A stretch of 64,000 nucleotides of DNA from Dioszegia crocea (taxonomy: Eukaryota; Basidiomycota; Tremellomycetes; Tremellales; Bulleribasidiaceae), in contig BCKK01000002.1 in assembly GCA_001600615.1 (NCBI GenBank), positions 402,809-466,808 of the forward strand, in the 5' to 3' direction. The notes beneath the pieces were generated by a model. That model saw only the letters and a list, made by a program, of their open reading frames with translations, was not told the origin of the DNA and made no database searches. Every line of letters starts with the position of its first letter. Position 1 is the first letter of the stretch. Position numbers and translations under genes: made by a program. This document shows, piece after piece, positions 47,369 to 59,908 of this stretch.

Positions 47369-49141
47369 ATGTCTGATATCATCTTGATCAGTGATGGAGA
47401 AGACGACATCATATCCATCCCAGGTCCAAGCCGGCCTCGTACTTCACAACCCCTTTCGCGCGTACCCCTTCACGCTCCAATCTTCATCGATGACTCCGAT
47501 GACGATCAGCCAACTCAGACCATGGACGAGCTGGTAGCGGACTTTATGGCGGGTCGCAAAGGCAAGCGAAAGGCTTCGTTCACAGACCTAGCCCCAGTGC
47601 CTTCGTTTGGCGCTAGAGTGAGTCCATCTACCTCTCCAGACGAGCCCAGTAACTGATGGACAGTCTGCACTTCTTGACCTTCTTGAAAACGATTCGTTCC
47701 GGCTCAATACGCCCGACAGTGGTGGAGATGCAGATTCGCCCTCAGAAGAGGAGTCGAGCGGGAAGAAGAAGGCTGCGAAGAAGAAGAAGGTGGACGGCGC
47801 GACGCAGCAGGATAAGGCGGACAAAGCGGCCGAGGCGGCCAGGAAGCGCGAGGAGAAGGAGCAGGCGAAAAATCAGGACAAGGAGGAAAAGGTTCGACAG
47901 AAGGAGGAGGCCAAGCTAGCCAAGGAGATAGCTCGATCTCAGGCTCAGAAGGACAAAGACGTGAATAAGGTAAGCTTTGCACCGCGTGAAAGCCATGCTC
48001 GAGCTGATGAGCAGTTGCGGAGATCTAAAGAGGACACCGTTAGAGAAATTCACGTCTACATGACGGCCGACCTCATGGAGACATCTTCTCCCATCGCTGC
48101 TGCTCTGCCCGAGATCCGGTCTAAACTCGAAGAAAACCTCTCCAAACTCCATACTCTCGGGCCTGACGAGTGCTTCCTCCCCTCGACGATCCGCTTCAAG
48201 CGACACGTCAAAGCGATGTACGATGGCAGACTCAAGAAATGGGTGGCGCTGGATAGAGATCGCTGGGAATGGGAGTCCACGACCCTGATAGTCGTTCAAG
48301 CCGAGGCGATTGTGGATCTCATCACCAGTCACGCGGATGGTCTGGCGGAATGGGCGAGCGACGCGAGGTTGACTCTGGGCTTACCGCCGACAGACCAGAT
48401 CATGGTCATCATCAAGGGCTTGCAAAAGTATTACAGCAAATCCAAGACGATTGAGAACAGGGAGTTTGCCGCGGCAGCGCGGGCGGGGTTGGGAGAGAGG
48501 GATGTCATCAGGCGGGACCGAACGGTGAGGCCGGACAGGGATAGGATCGAGGCGGAACTGGTCAGGCTACAAGTGACCGAGCACTGTTTCCTCGTTCATG
48601 GTATGTGCCTCTGCCTCCTTGTCCGCCTATCTTGCTGATGACGACAGTTGAGAAGACCGAGGACATTGAAAGTTGGATATACAACCTCGCAGCCGATGTT
48701 GCGATCCGTCCTGTAGGTTCCAGTCCTTAGACTCTCAGCTTCGTCCGCTCACGCTCCAGTACAAACTCCTCGAAAAGAGTCACCTCAATTTCTGTCCACC
48801 GGACAACAAAGGGAAGGCGTCAGACCCCATGCAGGCGTTCGAAATGATGCTGCAGGAGGTGCACGGCGTCACGCCTAGTGCCGCCGCAGGGATAGCGGCG
48901 GAGTACTCGGGTTTCAAGGGATTGATGGACGCGTACGATAAGGCTGAGAGGCGGGGTGGGGCAGCACTCATGTTACAGCATTGCGAAGTGAGTACATGGG
49001 CATAGGCGGAGAATGTCGTACTGACTGAGCCAGATTCGTAATTTGAAGAATGGCACAGCCAATGCCCGCCCCCTACACAAAGCGAAGTCTACGGCTGTGT
49101 GGACTGTGTTCAGGGGGGAAGACGGTCTCGCTTTGGCTTGA
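47369..49141 (+). CDS. EME1: Crossover junction endonuclease subunit Eme1/Mms4
   Basis: Non-catalytic partner of Mus81, acting on Holliday junctions and stalled forks in the nucleus. The start MSDIILISDGEDDIISIPGP is followed by a Lys/Glu-rich coiled stretch, then the ERCC4-like domain: VREIHVYMTADLMETSSPIA, QAEAIVDLITSHADGLAEW and VTEHCFLVHVEKTED. A helix-hairpin-helix pair is seen in SAAAGIAAEYSGFKGLMDAY. It ends GEDGLALA. Introns at about 47621-47664, 48601-48649 and 48714-48760 are in frame. The catalytic GDxxW-type ERKxxxD is absent, as expected for Eme1 and not Mus81. It converges on the A34.5-like gene with 151 bp between stops. Confidence 0.88.
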
Positions 49142-49292
49142 TCAGTCAGTCAGGTATCCATATTTCTTCTTCTTGGGTGGCATTTCTTGCTTTTTGGGCG
49201 TACCGACACGTTCTGTCCCACATCTTCTCATAGATTCTCCTGTGTGATATACAGTATCCTTAGCATGTAATAGTCTAAACTTCCGATATATC

Positions 49293-50474
49293 CTACGCCT
49301 TAACTTTCTTCTTCTTCCCAGAGGCCTCACGTTCAGCCTCACTCTTACGCTTCTTCTTTGGCTTCTCCACCTCTACCGCTGATTCCGAGACATGCTGATT
49401 TGGTGCATCCTGGGCGGTTGTAGGCAGAGCGGGTTTTGCGTCTGGGCCGGGTGTGCTAGATCCAACTGCAAAATTCCGGAATTTAAGCAAGTGGGTCGGT
49501 TGATGTCGTTTAGCAGGAGCATGTGAGATGGATGTGTTGCCCTCGAGGGCATCGTCTAGAGCCGACGTGGCGAGGAGGGAGGGAAGGGGGTTATCGTGCG
49601 ATGCCGAGGTGGTCAAGGAGGTATTAGGGACGAGGATGAGATGGCGGGTCACGGCAAGCGGTGCTGCAGGGTCAGAACCACCCTGGGTTGTCAAGTGAAA
49701 CTACTCACCTGCAAACAGCTTCCCCTTCTCCTTGACACGAGGGACCATGAGACGCATCCCACCCATCATTTCTGCTCCTCCCTCAAACTTCAACCGATCG
49801 CCCCCGTCTTCATCCATCGTCATCGCATCTGCGATACCGGGACCGGCTGTAGGTTGTCTGCCCTCGGCGTCGACGTCGGCCGTGGCGGGTGTAGGAAACC
49901 CAGCTGATCGTAATGTATACGATGAGTGTTTGAGCGACAGCGTACCGGACGGTCCGGCAGATGACATGGACATGTTGAGTGATGATAAGCGGGATGGTTT
50001 GAGCTGGGACGTCAGTCCGCCATCGCTTGGCGGGACGCAGTGAATGGACGTACATCTGTAGGTGCCCTGATTGCCCATAACTCCACTCCGGATTTCTTAG
50101 CCATAGCCTCCCATTCAAATGGGGACGATGCAAAGTTCACATCAAGCGGTAAAGGCATCATGCCAATTGGCGGTGCATAACGGCTAATCAGCATCAGTCT
50201 GCGTCCAAAACTGCATTTCGTAGACGCACGGTAGTTGAGATGAGGTTCCAGGTCGCGAAGATCCTCCTTCCCCTGCATCTCCGCCATTTGTCCGTCTCCT
50301 AGGCTCGACATCTTCCAGTTCATCACTATCGGCTGAAGACTCGCCATCATCCTCCTGCCCCTCCCCGTCCTGGCTCCCAATCTCAGATTTGGTATCAGCC
50401 ACAGATGCTGGTGAGATAAACTTCGACTTGGGCGCCGCTGTCGCCTTCGTTTTGCTGCTGCTTGCTTTGGCCAT
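49293..50474 (-). CDS. RPA34: RNA polymerase I subunit A34.5-like
   Basis: A34.5 pairs with A49 in Pol I and stimulates elongation and cleavage. Four exons read MAKASSSKTKATAAPKSKFI, an acidic lead, then LDVNFASSPFEWEAMAKKSG, VELWAIRAPTDLKPSRLSSL, and GGMRLMVPRVKEKGKLFAAP with LAVTRHLILVP. The order ELWxIRAP, a Ser-rich loop and a GGxMRLMVP-like block resembles the A34.5 domain. The C-terminal tail is Lys-rich (KKKRKSEAEREASGKKKKVK), a likely nuclear signal. All three junctions are canonical in phase. The match is by pattern and less strong than for RPA43; another nucleolar protein is possible. It diverges from the RabGAP with only 150 bp between starts. Confidence 0.72.
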
Positions 50475-50624
50475 GGTGATACGGGGATGTATATAGGGGA
50501 TGGAGAAATTTTCGAGCATAGTGAATGCGGGGTAACTGACGCGAAACGCGGGGTAGAGGATCAACGCCTGGGGAACATGTTTCCATTCAACGATTGAATC
50601 CAGCCTTACAGCTACTTGACTACC

Positions 50625-53066
50625 ATGTCCGGGCCGACATCACCCCAGATCGCAGCACTGCAGGAGTTGGAGCTGGACGACTCGCAGGATTCCAGGTCCG
50701 ACACCTTCGAGGATGTACCTACTACCCCCAGCGCCCAATCTACACCCGCCAAATCACCTAGTAAGGTCAAGGCGGCCGCGGCAATGTGGGAGACGTCAGC
50801 AAGCTCAAGCACTCTCAGCCCGCCTAGTAAGATGCTCAAGTCACCTGCTGGATCATTCAGGTCGATCGCACCTGGTCGAAGTCCGGAGCGGAGGTCTGAG
50901 GCCCTGCCCTCGCCAACTACGGCGAAGCCTTCTGCGGTGGCATCTGCTGAAGCTACGACCGAGGACTTTTCGGACGTAGCTTTGGTTACTCCCGATACCC
51001 CGTCGAAGGTAGAGGAACCCTTTCACATCACCTACAAGACTTCACAATCACCATCAGCCGCCCCTCCACCCCCCGTAGATATCGTCGGTGGTCTTCCCGA
51101 ACCCGTCGTTACCCCTCCACCTGCAGAACCCACTGCCAAAGCGGCATCCTTCTTCTCTCTTTCCTTTGGCGCTCCAACTCCTTCCGCGGTGACCCCATCC
51201 GCTCCTACTCGATCGACGTCTGGGAGCACGCCAGCTGGCGGGTGGCGATCAACCATGTCAAACCTCCTCACCCGGTCTGCATCAGGTACAGGATCTACAT
51301 CTGAACCTCCCTCTGCTGGTGGGATCGGCACCTCGAGCTCCGCGGGACCATCCCGTCTCCCATCACCATCCCTCCTGCTCCATCACATCAATGACGACTC
51401 GGCTGTACGTGACCGACGGCAGAGTCGACAACTAGGCGGAGGGGAGAAGATTCGGGAAGGCTTTGAAAGGGTCAGAGGAGAGATGGAAGGTGCAGCTAGA
51501 GAGATGCGACGAGAGACAGCGGCGGAAGAAGTGGAGTCAGGGGGTGCAGCAACGCCACGAGAAGAGGTAGACTGGGTGTTTTGGGGAGCGGTCGTCCAGG
51601 ATTTCGAGGAAGTTGCGAGGGATCGTCCAAGGGATCTGTCAAAAGCGATCCAGCAGGGAATACCCGGTGTGATCAGGTCAGTTTCTGTGCTCGCCCATAC
51701 AAGTGAAGACTAATACCGTAGAGGCTCAATATGGCAACTTATGTCATCGTCAAAATCGATTCCGCTGGAAGAAACGTACAAACAGCTTCTGAAGCTCACA
51801 TCATCTCATGAAAAGTCAATACGGAAGGATCTGGGCCGGACATTCCCACATCACAAATTCTTCCAAGATGTCAGCGGGAGGGAAAGTCTCTTCATGGTTC
51901 TGAAGGCCTACAGCCTGTAAGTTGAGATCTGAGTCAAAAGCTGATGGCGAGGTATGATCCCGAAGTTGGATATACACAGGGTGTTGCGTTTATCGTCGCG
52001 GCTTTACTGTTGAATGTAAGCAGGATTTCCTTTGCGTAGGCGACGACTGATGATCAGATGCCAGATGAAGAAGCCTTTTGCGTTCTGGTACGCCTCATGG
52101 GCTCTTACAATCTCCGGTCGCACTATCTTGCCGATATGCCCGGTCTACAGCTTCGTTTGTTCCAATACGACCGCCTTCTCGAAGAGCACGTCCCCTTGGT
52201 TCACACCCATCTACTCCGAAAGGGCGTCAAAAGCAGCATGTACGCCAGTCAATGGTTCATGACTCTGTTCTCATACAAGTAAGATATAGCCACCGTCAGA
52301 AGGACACGACTGATATGGATAGATTCCCACTTTCACTCGTCTACAGAGTCCTCGATATCGTATTCGCAGAGGGTATCGAAGCGGTCTTCCGATTCTCACT
52401 CGCTCTCCTTCAAGCTGGCGAGACGAGGCTCGTTGAACTAGACTTTGAGCAATGTCTTGATTATCTCCAGACTGACCTGTTTGAGCATTACCGGGAAAGC
52501 TCAACGGAGGATGAGGAGGAGTCATGGCGCGCCAATGACTTTGTGCGGGATGCGTATGAGATCAGAATGTAAGTCTGGGCCGTTGATAAGGGAGGATCAC
52601 TGAGCTTTGGCTGATTTAGCAGAACACCATTTATGCTGGATTCATATACTGCAGAATTTGAGGAAGAACGGCGGAACCTCAACAAACACGCGCTGGAGGT
52701 TGATCAGTTGCGGAATGCGAACCGGAATCTGAGCAGTCAAGTGTATGTGATCTCTACTCTGAATGAGATCTAAGCTGATAACACAGCCATCAACTCGAAG
52801 CGACCTTGGCGACTATGTAAGTCGGCAACTCGACTGCACTTCCTATGGTGGCTGACGGTGTAGAAATGAGGAACACGTTGAACTTGTCCGACAATTGGTC
52901 ATGACCAAGATTGATAAGGAGGAGACAGAGAATGAGCTGGTCCGGTACAAGATGATGTGAGGCATTCGTCAAGAAAGCGCTAACAGACAGGTATGCTGAA
53001 CTCGCCCACTCGCAGCAGGACGCCTTGTCCTCACATAGTCGTCAATCAGCCGGCTCCAGCAGATAG
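50625..53066 (+). CDS. RabGAP with TBC domain (Gyp5/EVI5-like)
   Basis: GTPase-activating protein for Rab GTPases of the secretory path. The N-terminal 330 residues are Ser/Pro-rich and disordered. The TBC domain starts IQQGIPGVIRGSIWQLMSSS and carries the Arg finger in SIRKDLGRTFPHHKFFQ and the Gln finger in GYTQGVAFIVAALLLN. It continues to FPLSLVYRVLDIVFAEG. A coiled coil follows from TAEFEEERRNLNKHALEVDQ to VRQLVMTKIDKEETENELVR, ending AGSSR. Gyp5, Gyl1 and EVI5 share this layout of TBC plus coiled coil. The start is the ATG at 50625; an upstream TTG was rejected. Seven or more small introns after 51677. Confidence 0.92.
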
Positions 53067-53175
53067 CATCAATTCTCCATTTTCTCGCCCGACTGAGCAA
53101 TACACTACAATCTCACGATCCAGCATAGCGACAATTAGCATACCATACAACACATAGGACTATGCATTTTTCTCT

Positions 53176-53971
53176 TTACGCATCGTAGTCCTCGTCCATT
53201 TCTCTTTCTTGCGCTGGCGGGGGTGGCGCAGACTGATTCGCCGTGGGTGTCCCAGATTCCACACCTACTTCTTCCATATCTTCATCCTCATCGTCTTCTC
53301 CTTCTGCATCCCCATTTGTCTGTCCGCCAGCCTGTTCCTCAGCTCCTTCATCCTCCTCATCACTGCTTTCCTCTTCCTCCATCTCATCATCCTGCGCAAG
53401 GACCAAATGCCGATCAGGCACAATATCAAAGTTTACCTCTGCGAGGCGCTGATGGGCTGGAGGCAAGCGGACAACTTCGAACGATTCAGGAAGGACAGGA
53501 AGGGGATTTGAGTTGAGCTCGTGTGCCAGACTAGCTAGATACTGCGGTAAATCAGCACGAACAGTAGGTTATTGACCTACATCTCGAGGTGGCGCTTCGA
53601 AGAACTCATATCGTTTTCGCATGACGATGGCTAGTTCTATGTCCTCTTTCTCGATTTTGCTTGGGCCGGCGCGGTTTGCGTGGTCAGATAATGATTGGGC
53701 ATCTTGTAAGACGTCGGCTGTATAACCTGAGGAGTAAGTCAAGCTCCAACGATGGAGTAGGTTCTGGTAACGTACGATATGAGAAGTCTAGGAGTTGCTG
53801 AATCACGCGCTCGTCGGCATCTTGAACGCCCTTTGAAGCCAGAATGAGGGATATGAGCCGACCATCGCGTGGAACTAAAGACATAAATTAGCAATCTCCT
53901 TGAGTAGCGATGGGATTCTCCACCGCCTTCCCCGAATCATTCTACTCACTTGGGCGGCCGGCGTTTGTCAT
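53176..53971 (-). CDS. TAF9: TFIID subunit TAF9
   Basis: Histone-fold subunit of TFIID and SAGA. Start MTNAGRP, split by an intron, joins IPRDGRLISLILASKGVQDA, then RVIQQLLDFSYR and LSDHANRAGPSKIEKEDIEL, the H3-like fold. Further exons give RYEFFEAPPRD, NPLPVLPESFEVVRLPPAHQ, the conserved TAF9 segment after the fold. The tail is strongly acidic and ends DEDYDA. Three introns keep the frame. Length about 215 residues, near the family's usual size. It diverges from the DUF4211 gene and converges with the RabGAP with 109 bp between stop codons. Confidence 0.93.
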
Positions 53972-54283
53972 CTTAGCATGAGTCGGGGATAGGTATCTGA
54001 ATCAAGGTGGGCGTGGGAGGATAGGAGTGATGAACAGAGTATTTGAATCGCAAAGGCTAGGGCGAGGGAGTTTCCGCCGGAAGCGTTGGGTTAAAGGCTA
54101 ACGTAATGTGTCTCAGATCACCCGTGCACCCGTATCGAGTTCGCCAGCTGACTGGATTCCTTCCTCCATCCATCCCTTCGCATTCACCACAACACAAAGA
54201 CCCACCAAAAGGAACAGCAACGACGAGCTGTCTTGCTGTAAGCCAGCAAAAGCACTCCCGACTTCCTCCCATCATCACCCACC
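53972..54283. promoter_or_regulatory. Divergent promoter of TAF9 and the DUF4211 gene
   Basis: 312 bp between divergent start codons. No motif stands out beyond CT-rich sequence before 54284. No gene is seen. Confidence 0.4.
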
Positions 54284-56695
54284 ATGCCACAATCACGGAT
54301 TCAGGACCATTTCGAGCCGTCCAATAAATACCCATCGAGCAGTAAATCCCAACTGCCCGCTGCCCGCCGTTGGAGTACCGACTCTGAGGGATCGGAGGGC
54401 CTGGATGCAATTCTGCTCAGTGACAAGAAGACGAGGGCGGGGAAGAAGGAAAGTGGGACCCAGGCGCAAATGAGTCAGCGAAGGGCGTCAAAGCGGGTTG
54501 TGGTAGTCTCGGATGACGATGAGGAGGGTGAAGAGGAGGAGGAGGGAGGAGACGGGGCGGAGGATGTGGCGCCGGAGCGAAGATCCCGGAGGAAGAAAGC
54601 GGACTCCCTGCCTGCTCGAAAGGCCGGTCGGAGTGGGCATAAGGCGGCCGACTCAGACGAGGCAGTACCGTCTGAACCCGATTCACTTGACGGGTTGCTC
54701 AACTCTCGACGTCGTGTTCGAAAACCCCATTCCTCCCCTGAACGGGAAAGCACTCCCACACCACCCTCCAGACCTGAGCGAAATTCGTCGCGGGCCCATC
54801 GAACCAGCTCTGGCGATTTCGTGATTCAAGTTCCTTCCCTCTCAACCAAAGACCGAGCCAAATACTCCCTATTCGACTCTCCTGCGGCCCCTTCCCCTTC
54901 CAAAAACACCAAATCGTCTTCTAGAGTCACTAGATCTACTCCTTCCCAACCCCTCTCACCATCTCCTCGGATTACTCGGTCAGCCAGACCCCTTCCAGGA
55001 CGGAAAGAAGTTATCGAGGTCGTGTCTAGTGACAACGGCGACGAGAGCAGCAGTGATGACGATAACACCCCTATCACCTCTCGACGTCGTGTACCAAGTC
55101 GATCAAAATCCTACTCCTCACCTATAAACACCAAACGTCCTTCTCGAGCGACAGTCTCCCCCCTCATCCCAAAGCGACCCCCTCCAGGCAAAGTGAAGCC
55201 AAAACCCTCCCCGACCCAAAGCAAACGCGTGCAGAAACGAATCCTTTCTCCCGAATCGGAAAGTGAACCGGAACCGGCGAAACCGAGAAGGGTGCCACGG
55301 TCGGCCAAGCGGAGCAAGAGGGACCCAGACGAAAGCGGGGATGAAGGGGAGGATCTGGTCGCTGAGCTGGAGCTGGACGAGTCGGATCGGTTCAAAATCG
55401 AGACGCGCTTGCGGCCGACCAAAGAGACCGAATTCCAAAGGTCTATGCGGAAAATGAAGAACAAAAAGAACGGGGTGATCGAAATCGACACCGAGGACGA
55501 GGAGGAGGACGACTGGCACGATCACGAGGAGGGCGGTTCCAGGATACAAGCAGACGGTGATGAAGAGTCGGAGGATGCCGATTTCATCTCGGACGATGGA
55601 GGGGAGGTGCCGGACGATCTGCTGCCTCACGAATTCTCGCTCAACTCTTTACAGACACCCGAATATAAGTTTAAAGTCGTCTGTCACTACCTCCTCTACC
55701 TCATTATGAAGGGCCCGAAAGTCCTACCTCTCAGAGGCGAGCCAGCCGCATACTTTGAGCCGCATTTGCGGGATGTTAGATTGAGGATGCAGGGATACAG
55801 GGAGAGCAGCGTCAGGAGTCAAATCTGGAAGCCCGCTGCGGTAAAACTTCTGCGAAAATATCCGAACTTCTCCGTGAGTCTCATGATTGCATAATAATCA
55901 GGCCGACTTACGTCGAGTCGTTGAACTCTGACTGATACTGCAGACCTCGCCTACCGACGGAGTTATCAGATGGTGCGATGCTTGCGACCGAAGAACGCCA
56001 TCCCGTCTCTATGTCTGGCTTGGCGGTGTCCCCTACAATCACGATACGCATGAAGAGGTGGAGTATTCATCATCATCGGCATCCGAGGGGGATACGAAGG
56101 AAAAGCAATCTGCCAAGAAGGCACCTACCGCACGGAGGCGAAAGCCCGACATCCAACTGACTATGGGTGGGTCGAGCGCACCTCACATTCCAGGAATTGG
56201 CTGACGCTTCCAGGACCTCACTGTGCCCAGAGATCACAAATATTCCATCAATTGGCACACTGGGAGGACGACATGTACGATCGGGTCCAAGCGAAGTACC
56301 AAGATCTTCTTCGAGCGGCCGGTGAGCGAGTGGCGGGAGACTCGGACGACTCGTCAGAGGATGATTCCGATGAAGACGAAGACGACAGGTTGGAGCGGAG
56401 GACGTCTCGGGCCGATCGAAGGGCGAGGGACAAGACGCGCGCAGAGGAGCTGCGGAAGGAAGGGAAATTACCCGAGGATGTCAACGACGTGGACGAGGTG
56501 CTTTTGTGGATGGATAAGAACAGGTATCAGGCCAGTGTGAGTGTCCAATCGTACCTGAAATCATTCGTGCTGACGTTGTAGCTATTCAGTCAAATGGAGG
56601 CCCTCGAAAGGTCAGTGAGGGGCTTGGAGATCTACAAGGGGAAGAAGAGGGGTCATACATACGACGCGTATACGATCCATACTGCTAAATCATAG
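54284..56695 (+). CDS. DUF4211-domain nuclear protein
   Basis: Large exon from MPQSRIQDHF to about 55873, then three small introns and a stop after IHTAKS. The first 430 residues are highly charged, with repeated Ser/Arg, acidic runs and RxRK-type basic clusters, consistent with a nuclear protein. The C-terminal part has the DUF4211 pattern: LPHEFSLNSLQTPEYKFKVV, YRESSVRSQIWKPAAVKLL, WCDACDRRTPSRLYVWLGG and CAQRSQIFHQLAHWEDDMYD. The extreme N-terminus QSRIQDHF is close to a PCNA-interacting (PIP) box, except that His replaces the first aromatic. Biochemical role is unknown. Confidence 0.85.
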
Positions 56696-57013
56696 TAACA
56701 TCGTGCTTTATCTGTAGATTATCTTTGTGTGGCACCTAGCGCTATAACTATATTTCCCATACTTGTATATGATGCTTTTGTATATAGTTACAGCTTCATA
56801 CTGCGTGCTTTAAATGTAACGCGGAACTAGGCAGATTGAGATCTCACGAAGCAGTGTCCCCCACTTTCCCCCACCTGCAGTCTTTGATAGTGTTTCAGAT
56901 CTGAGCCCGCCAAAATAAAATCCACGTCACACCCCGCCTCCACCTTCAAAAGATCCAAAAGCCATGCAACCTATTGTTTCATCGATAGTCTTTGCCACTT
57001 GTCACACATCGCC
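56696..57013. other. Intergenic region, AT-rich then GC-richer
   Basis: 318 bp. The first half is AT-rich (repeats of TGTATAT) and probably the DUF4211 3' end; the second half is the MRF1 promoter. No gene is seen. Confidence 0.4.
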
Positions 57014-58542
57014 ATGAGCTCAGCTGCCGCCCGTACATGCTACAGATGTGCTGTACTGCCTAGGACCTACTCGATCGTACCATTTACGACTGCTCGGACC
57101 TTTGCCCGGCTCCCGGCACAAGCTGCGCAAGCAGGCCCTTCCAATCGACGATTCTACTCGGAAAGCGAGCTGCTGGAAGCTGCCAAGGTGACGCTGGGCC
57201 TATCTGAAGAGGTTGTGAGTGACCTGGGAGCGCTACTATATGCGCGTGCTGCCTGTCGGCTGACCCGAAGTCTGATATACCGGAGAGTTCTCGTCGACAG
57301 CATGAATCTCTCTCCCAAATCTGGGACAAGTACGCTTCGCTGCAGACTGTAAGTCTTGTAGCGAGACCAGCTGGAGTCGTCGGCTGATTCCAAGGCGAGA
57401 TCAGAGACTTCTAGACATCTCAGAGCCATGAAGGACGAGGAGATGAAGGAGCTTTTCGAAGCCGAGATCTCGGACCTCGACGAAAGAATGTCGGAAATCA
57501 TCACTCAAGAACTGCCTTCGATACTCCTTCCACCTGAAACAACGGACGGGCTGCCAATCATGCTATCGATCAACGCTGGGATCGGCGGCGATGAAGCAAC
57601 GGCATGCACGGGCATACTCGCCAAGATGTATCAACGGCATGCTGAACTGAATGGATGGACCGTCGAGGTGATAAGTTATGCCGAGGGTGCAGTGAACAAG
57701 GGCGTTACGGGCGTGAAGGAGATTACGATGAAGATGACTGCGAAGAGTGCTGGAAGTGGCGGTACAGGGAATATCTACGAGACGATGAGATTTGAAGGAG
57801 GTGTACATCGATTTCAACGGGTTCCGCCGAACGACTCGAAGGGCCGAGTGCAATCATCAACCGCGGCCGTCATTGTTAGTCTCTGCTTTCCGATTGTGTA
57901 CCACTCGCTCATCCGATCAGGTACTTCCCATCATACCAGAGGGCACCGAGACGGAGCTCGTCGACCCGAAGGACGTCAAGATGGAAGTGATGCGGTCTCG
58001 CGGCGCTGGTGGACAGGTTCGTCTACTTCCTACTTCAAGGCTAACGATGTGCAGCACGTCAACAAAACGGAATCAGCTGTACGGTTGACACATGTGCCCA
58101 CCGGTATAACGGTGTCGATGCAGGATTCGAGGAGTCAACATCAAGTGAGTGGATTCCAGAGCCTATGCTGTGGTACTTGCTGAATGTCAGAATCGAGCTT
58201 GGGCATGGGACATCCTTCGCTCTCGGCTGTTCGCGCGCAAGCAGACTCAGCTTCAAGCCGACCGGAGAAGTAAACGTCAGGAGGTGATAACGGGGACGGA
58301 TCGATCCGATAAGATCAGATCATACAATTTCCCTCAGGTAGGTGATATCTGCACGAGTCTAAAATGCAGTGAAACCGCTGATCTTGTAGGACCGCATCAC
58401 AGATCATCGAATAGGATTTGCGACCAGTCTTGAGCCTGTGGTCAATGGCGATCTCGAGCCCTTAATATACGCCTTATGTGAGGATTATAAGAATCGCAGA
58501 ATACAGGATATCATAGCAGGATCAGACGATGAAGATGCATAA
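57014..58542 (+). CDS. MRF1: Mitochondrial peptide chain release factor 1
   Basis: Reads stop codons on mitochondrial ribosomes and releases the chain. N-terminus MSSAAARTCYRCAVLPRTYS is Arg/Ser-rich and lacks acids, a likely presequence. Body: LPIMLSINAGIGGDEATACT, then RSRGAGGQ and HVNKTESAVRLTHVPTGITV, containing the catalytic GGQ. An intron (58017-58054) falls exactly after GGQ. Later RSYNFPQDRITDHR is the RF1-family end, and the product closes at GSDDEDA. Introns near 57213-57268, 57351-57396, 57875-57920 and 58145-58190 keep the frame. The start is the ATG at 57014; an earlier in-frame TTG was ignored. It ends 26 bp from the convergent next gene. Confidence 0.94.
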
Positions 58543-58568
58543 GACGTCCAGCACGCAGATCCCGGTCA

Positions 58569-59908
58569 TTACTTTCCGCTCCCACCCCCACCGCCAAAGA
58601 AAGCTCTGAGATCTTTCTGCTTCTCGTCAAAGCCCTGACTTCCTATTCCACCCTTTTGACGATGAACGCCGTCGAGGTGTTTGGTCACGTCGGAGCAGAG
58701 GATTCGGACCGCAAGCGGTGATCCAGCCGGAATGGAAGGAGGGGCTTCTTTGGGCACGGATGAAGGTGGGACAGGACCCTCGGGATCGGTTTTGAGCACC
58801 GGCTTTGAATCTGGAACGGGCTCATCCTGATGTTAGCGATTGTCAGATGTATGGGCTCACTCTGTAGCCTATTTCGAGTCGCGTCCATCCAGTCTGTCTG
58901 GTCAGCAATTGATCGGACAAGGTGTCCTCTTCCTCCTTAGACTTACGTTGGTCATTCCTGATACCGTTAGCCCGACTTCCAGCACCCAGCCAATTGCACT
59001 CACCCTTGTAGGCCCAGTCCACAGGTCTAGGGTCGTCTCTCCTTGCGAGGAAAGCACCGATGAACTCAGCGTTGAAGATGCCATGCGCGACGACGACGAG
59101 GTGTTTCTCGCTCGCCGCCGCACCGTGGCAATCTCTCAAAACGGGCTCGATGAACGCTGCTATACTGCCAATCAGCTATGCACCTCGTATTTACAGGACA
59201 GAGAACCCACGCTTCGTTCGCCCGATCACGCACATCATCCAAGCTCTCTCCTTCTGCAAAACGGAACTTTCTTCCCGACTCCCTCACGAACCCGCCTTTT
59301 GCCTCTCCGAAGGGCTTCTGTTCCGCTACCTCGTCAGTATATTATCAAAAGATTAGGGGATCAGAACACACCTATTCCGAAGTGCTGTTCCCGGAGCAGA
59401 GGCGAGACGGTGAAGCTAGGTTTTGGGTCGACAAGCTGCTGAGCCTCGATCTGTTGCGCCTGATGCCTATCAGCTGGATGTGGTGCATCGCTTGCAAGAA
59501 GAAACGTACCGTCCACAGAGCTCGTAGCAGAGGTGAAGCGAATATAGCGTCTACTTCAGTATTCTCGAATGACTTTCCAAGAGCCTTCGCTTGCTAGTTG
59601 GTCAGTGTCAGAATTACGCACAACATCCAGATGGGTGAACTTGCATTCATGCCTTGTAACATCAGCCATAAGCTCGCAGGCAGAATTCGCTAAGGTGTGC
59701 CAGGAACTCACCGTGAACAGACAGAGGAGCGTCCGCCCATCCAGCCCATAAGGCCTTCAAGTTATCTGGAAAGTCAGTCGTGCTTCTTGCCAAGCTAAAC
59801 CCGATCGGCTAACAGGCGTACCAGTGGACTCCCCGTGTCGGACCTAATAATATGAGTTATGGTCTACGGTTCTAGCTTTGGCATACTTACCACTGTCAAT
59901 GTAATCAT
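58569..59908 (-). CDS. Histidine phosphatase (phosphoglycerate mutase-like)
   Basis: Exons assemble to MITLTVVRHGESTDN, then ALWAGWADAPLSVHG, ASPLLRAL and the catalytic acid region in FAEGESLDDVRDRANEA, followed by VVAHGIFNAEFIGAFLA, which holds the second catalytic His. This is the RHG...H scheme of the histidine phosphatase superfamily. The C-terminus is Pro/Ser-rich, with GGGGGSGK at the end, unlike glycolytic mutase. Substrate could be a sugar phosphate or a phosphoprotein; sequence cannot decide. Introns: seven or more, small. Stop codons of this gene and MRF1 lie 26 bp apart, so their 3' UTRs must overlap. Confidence 0.82.
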
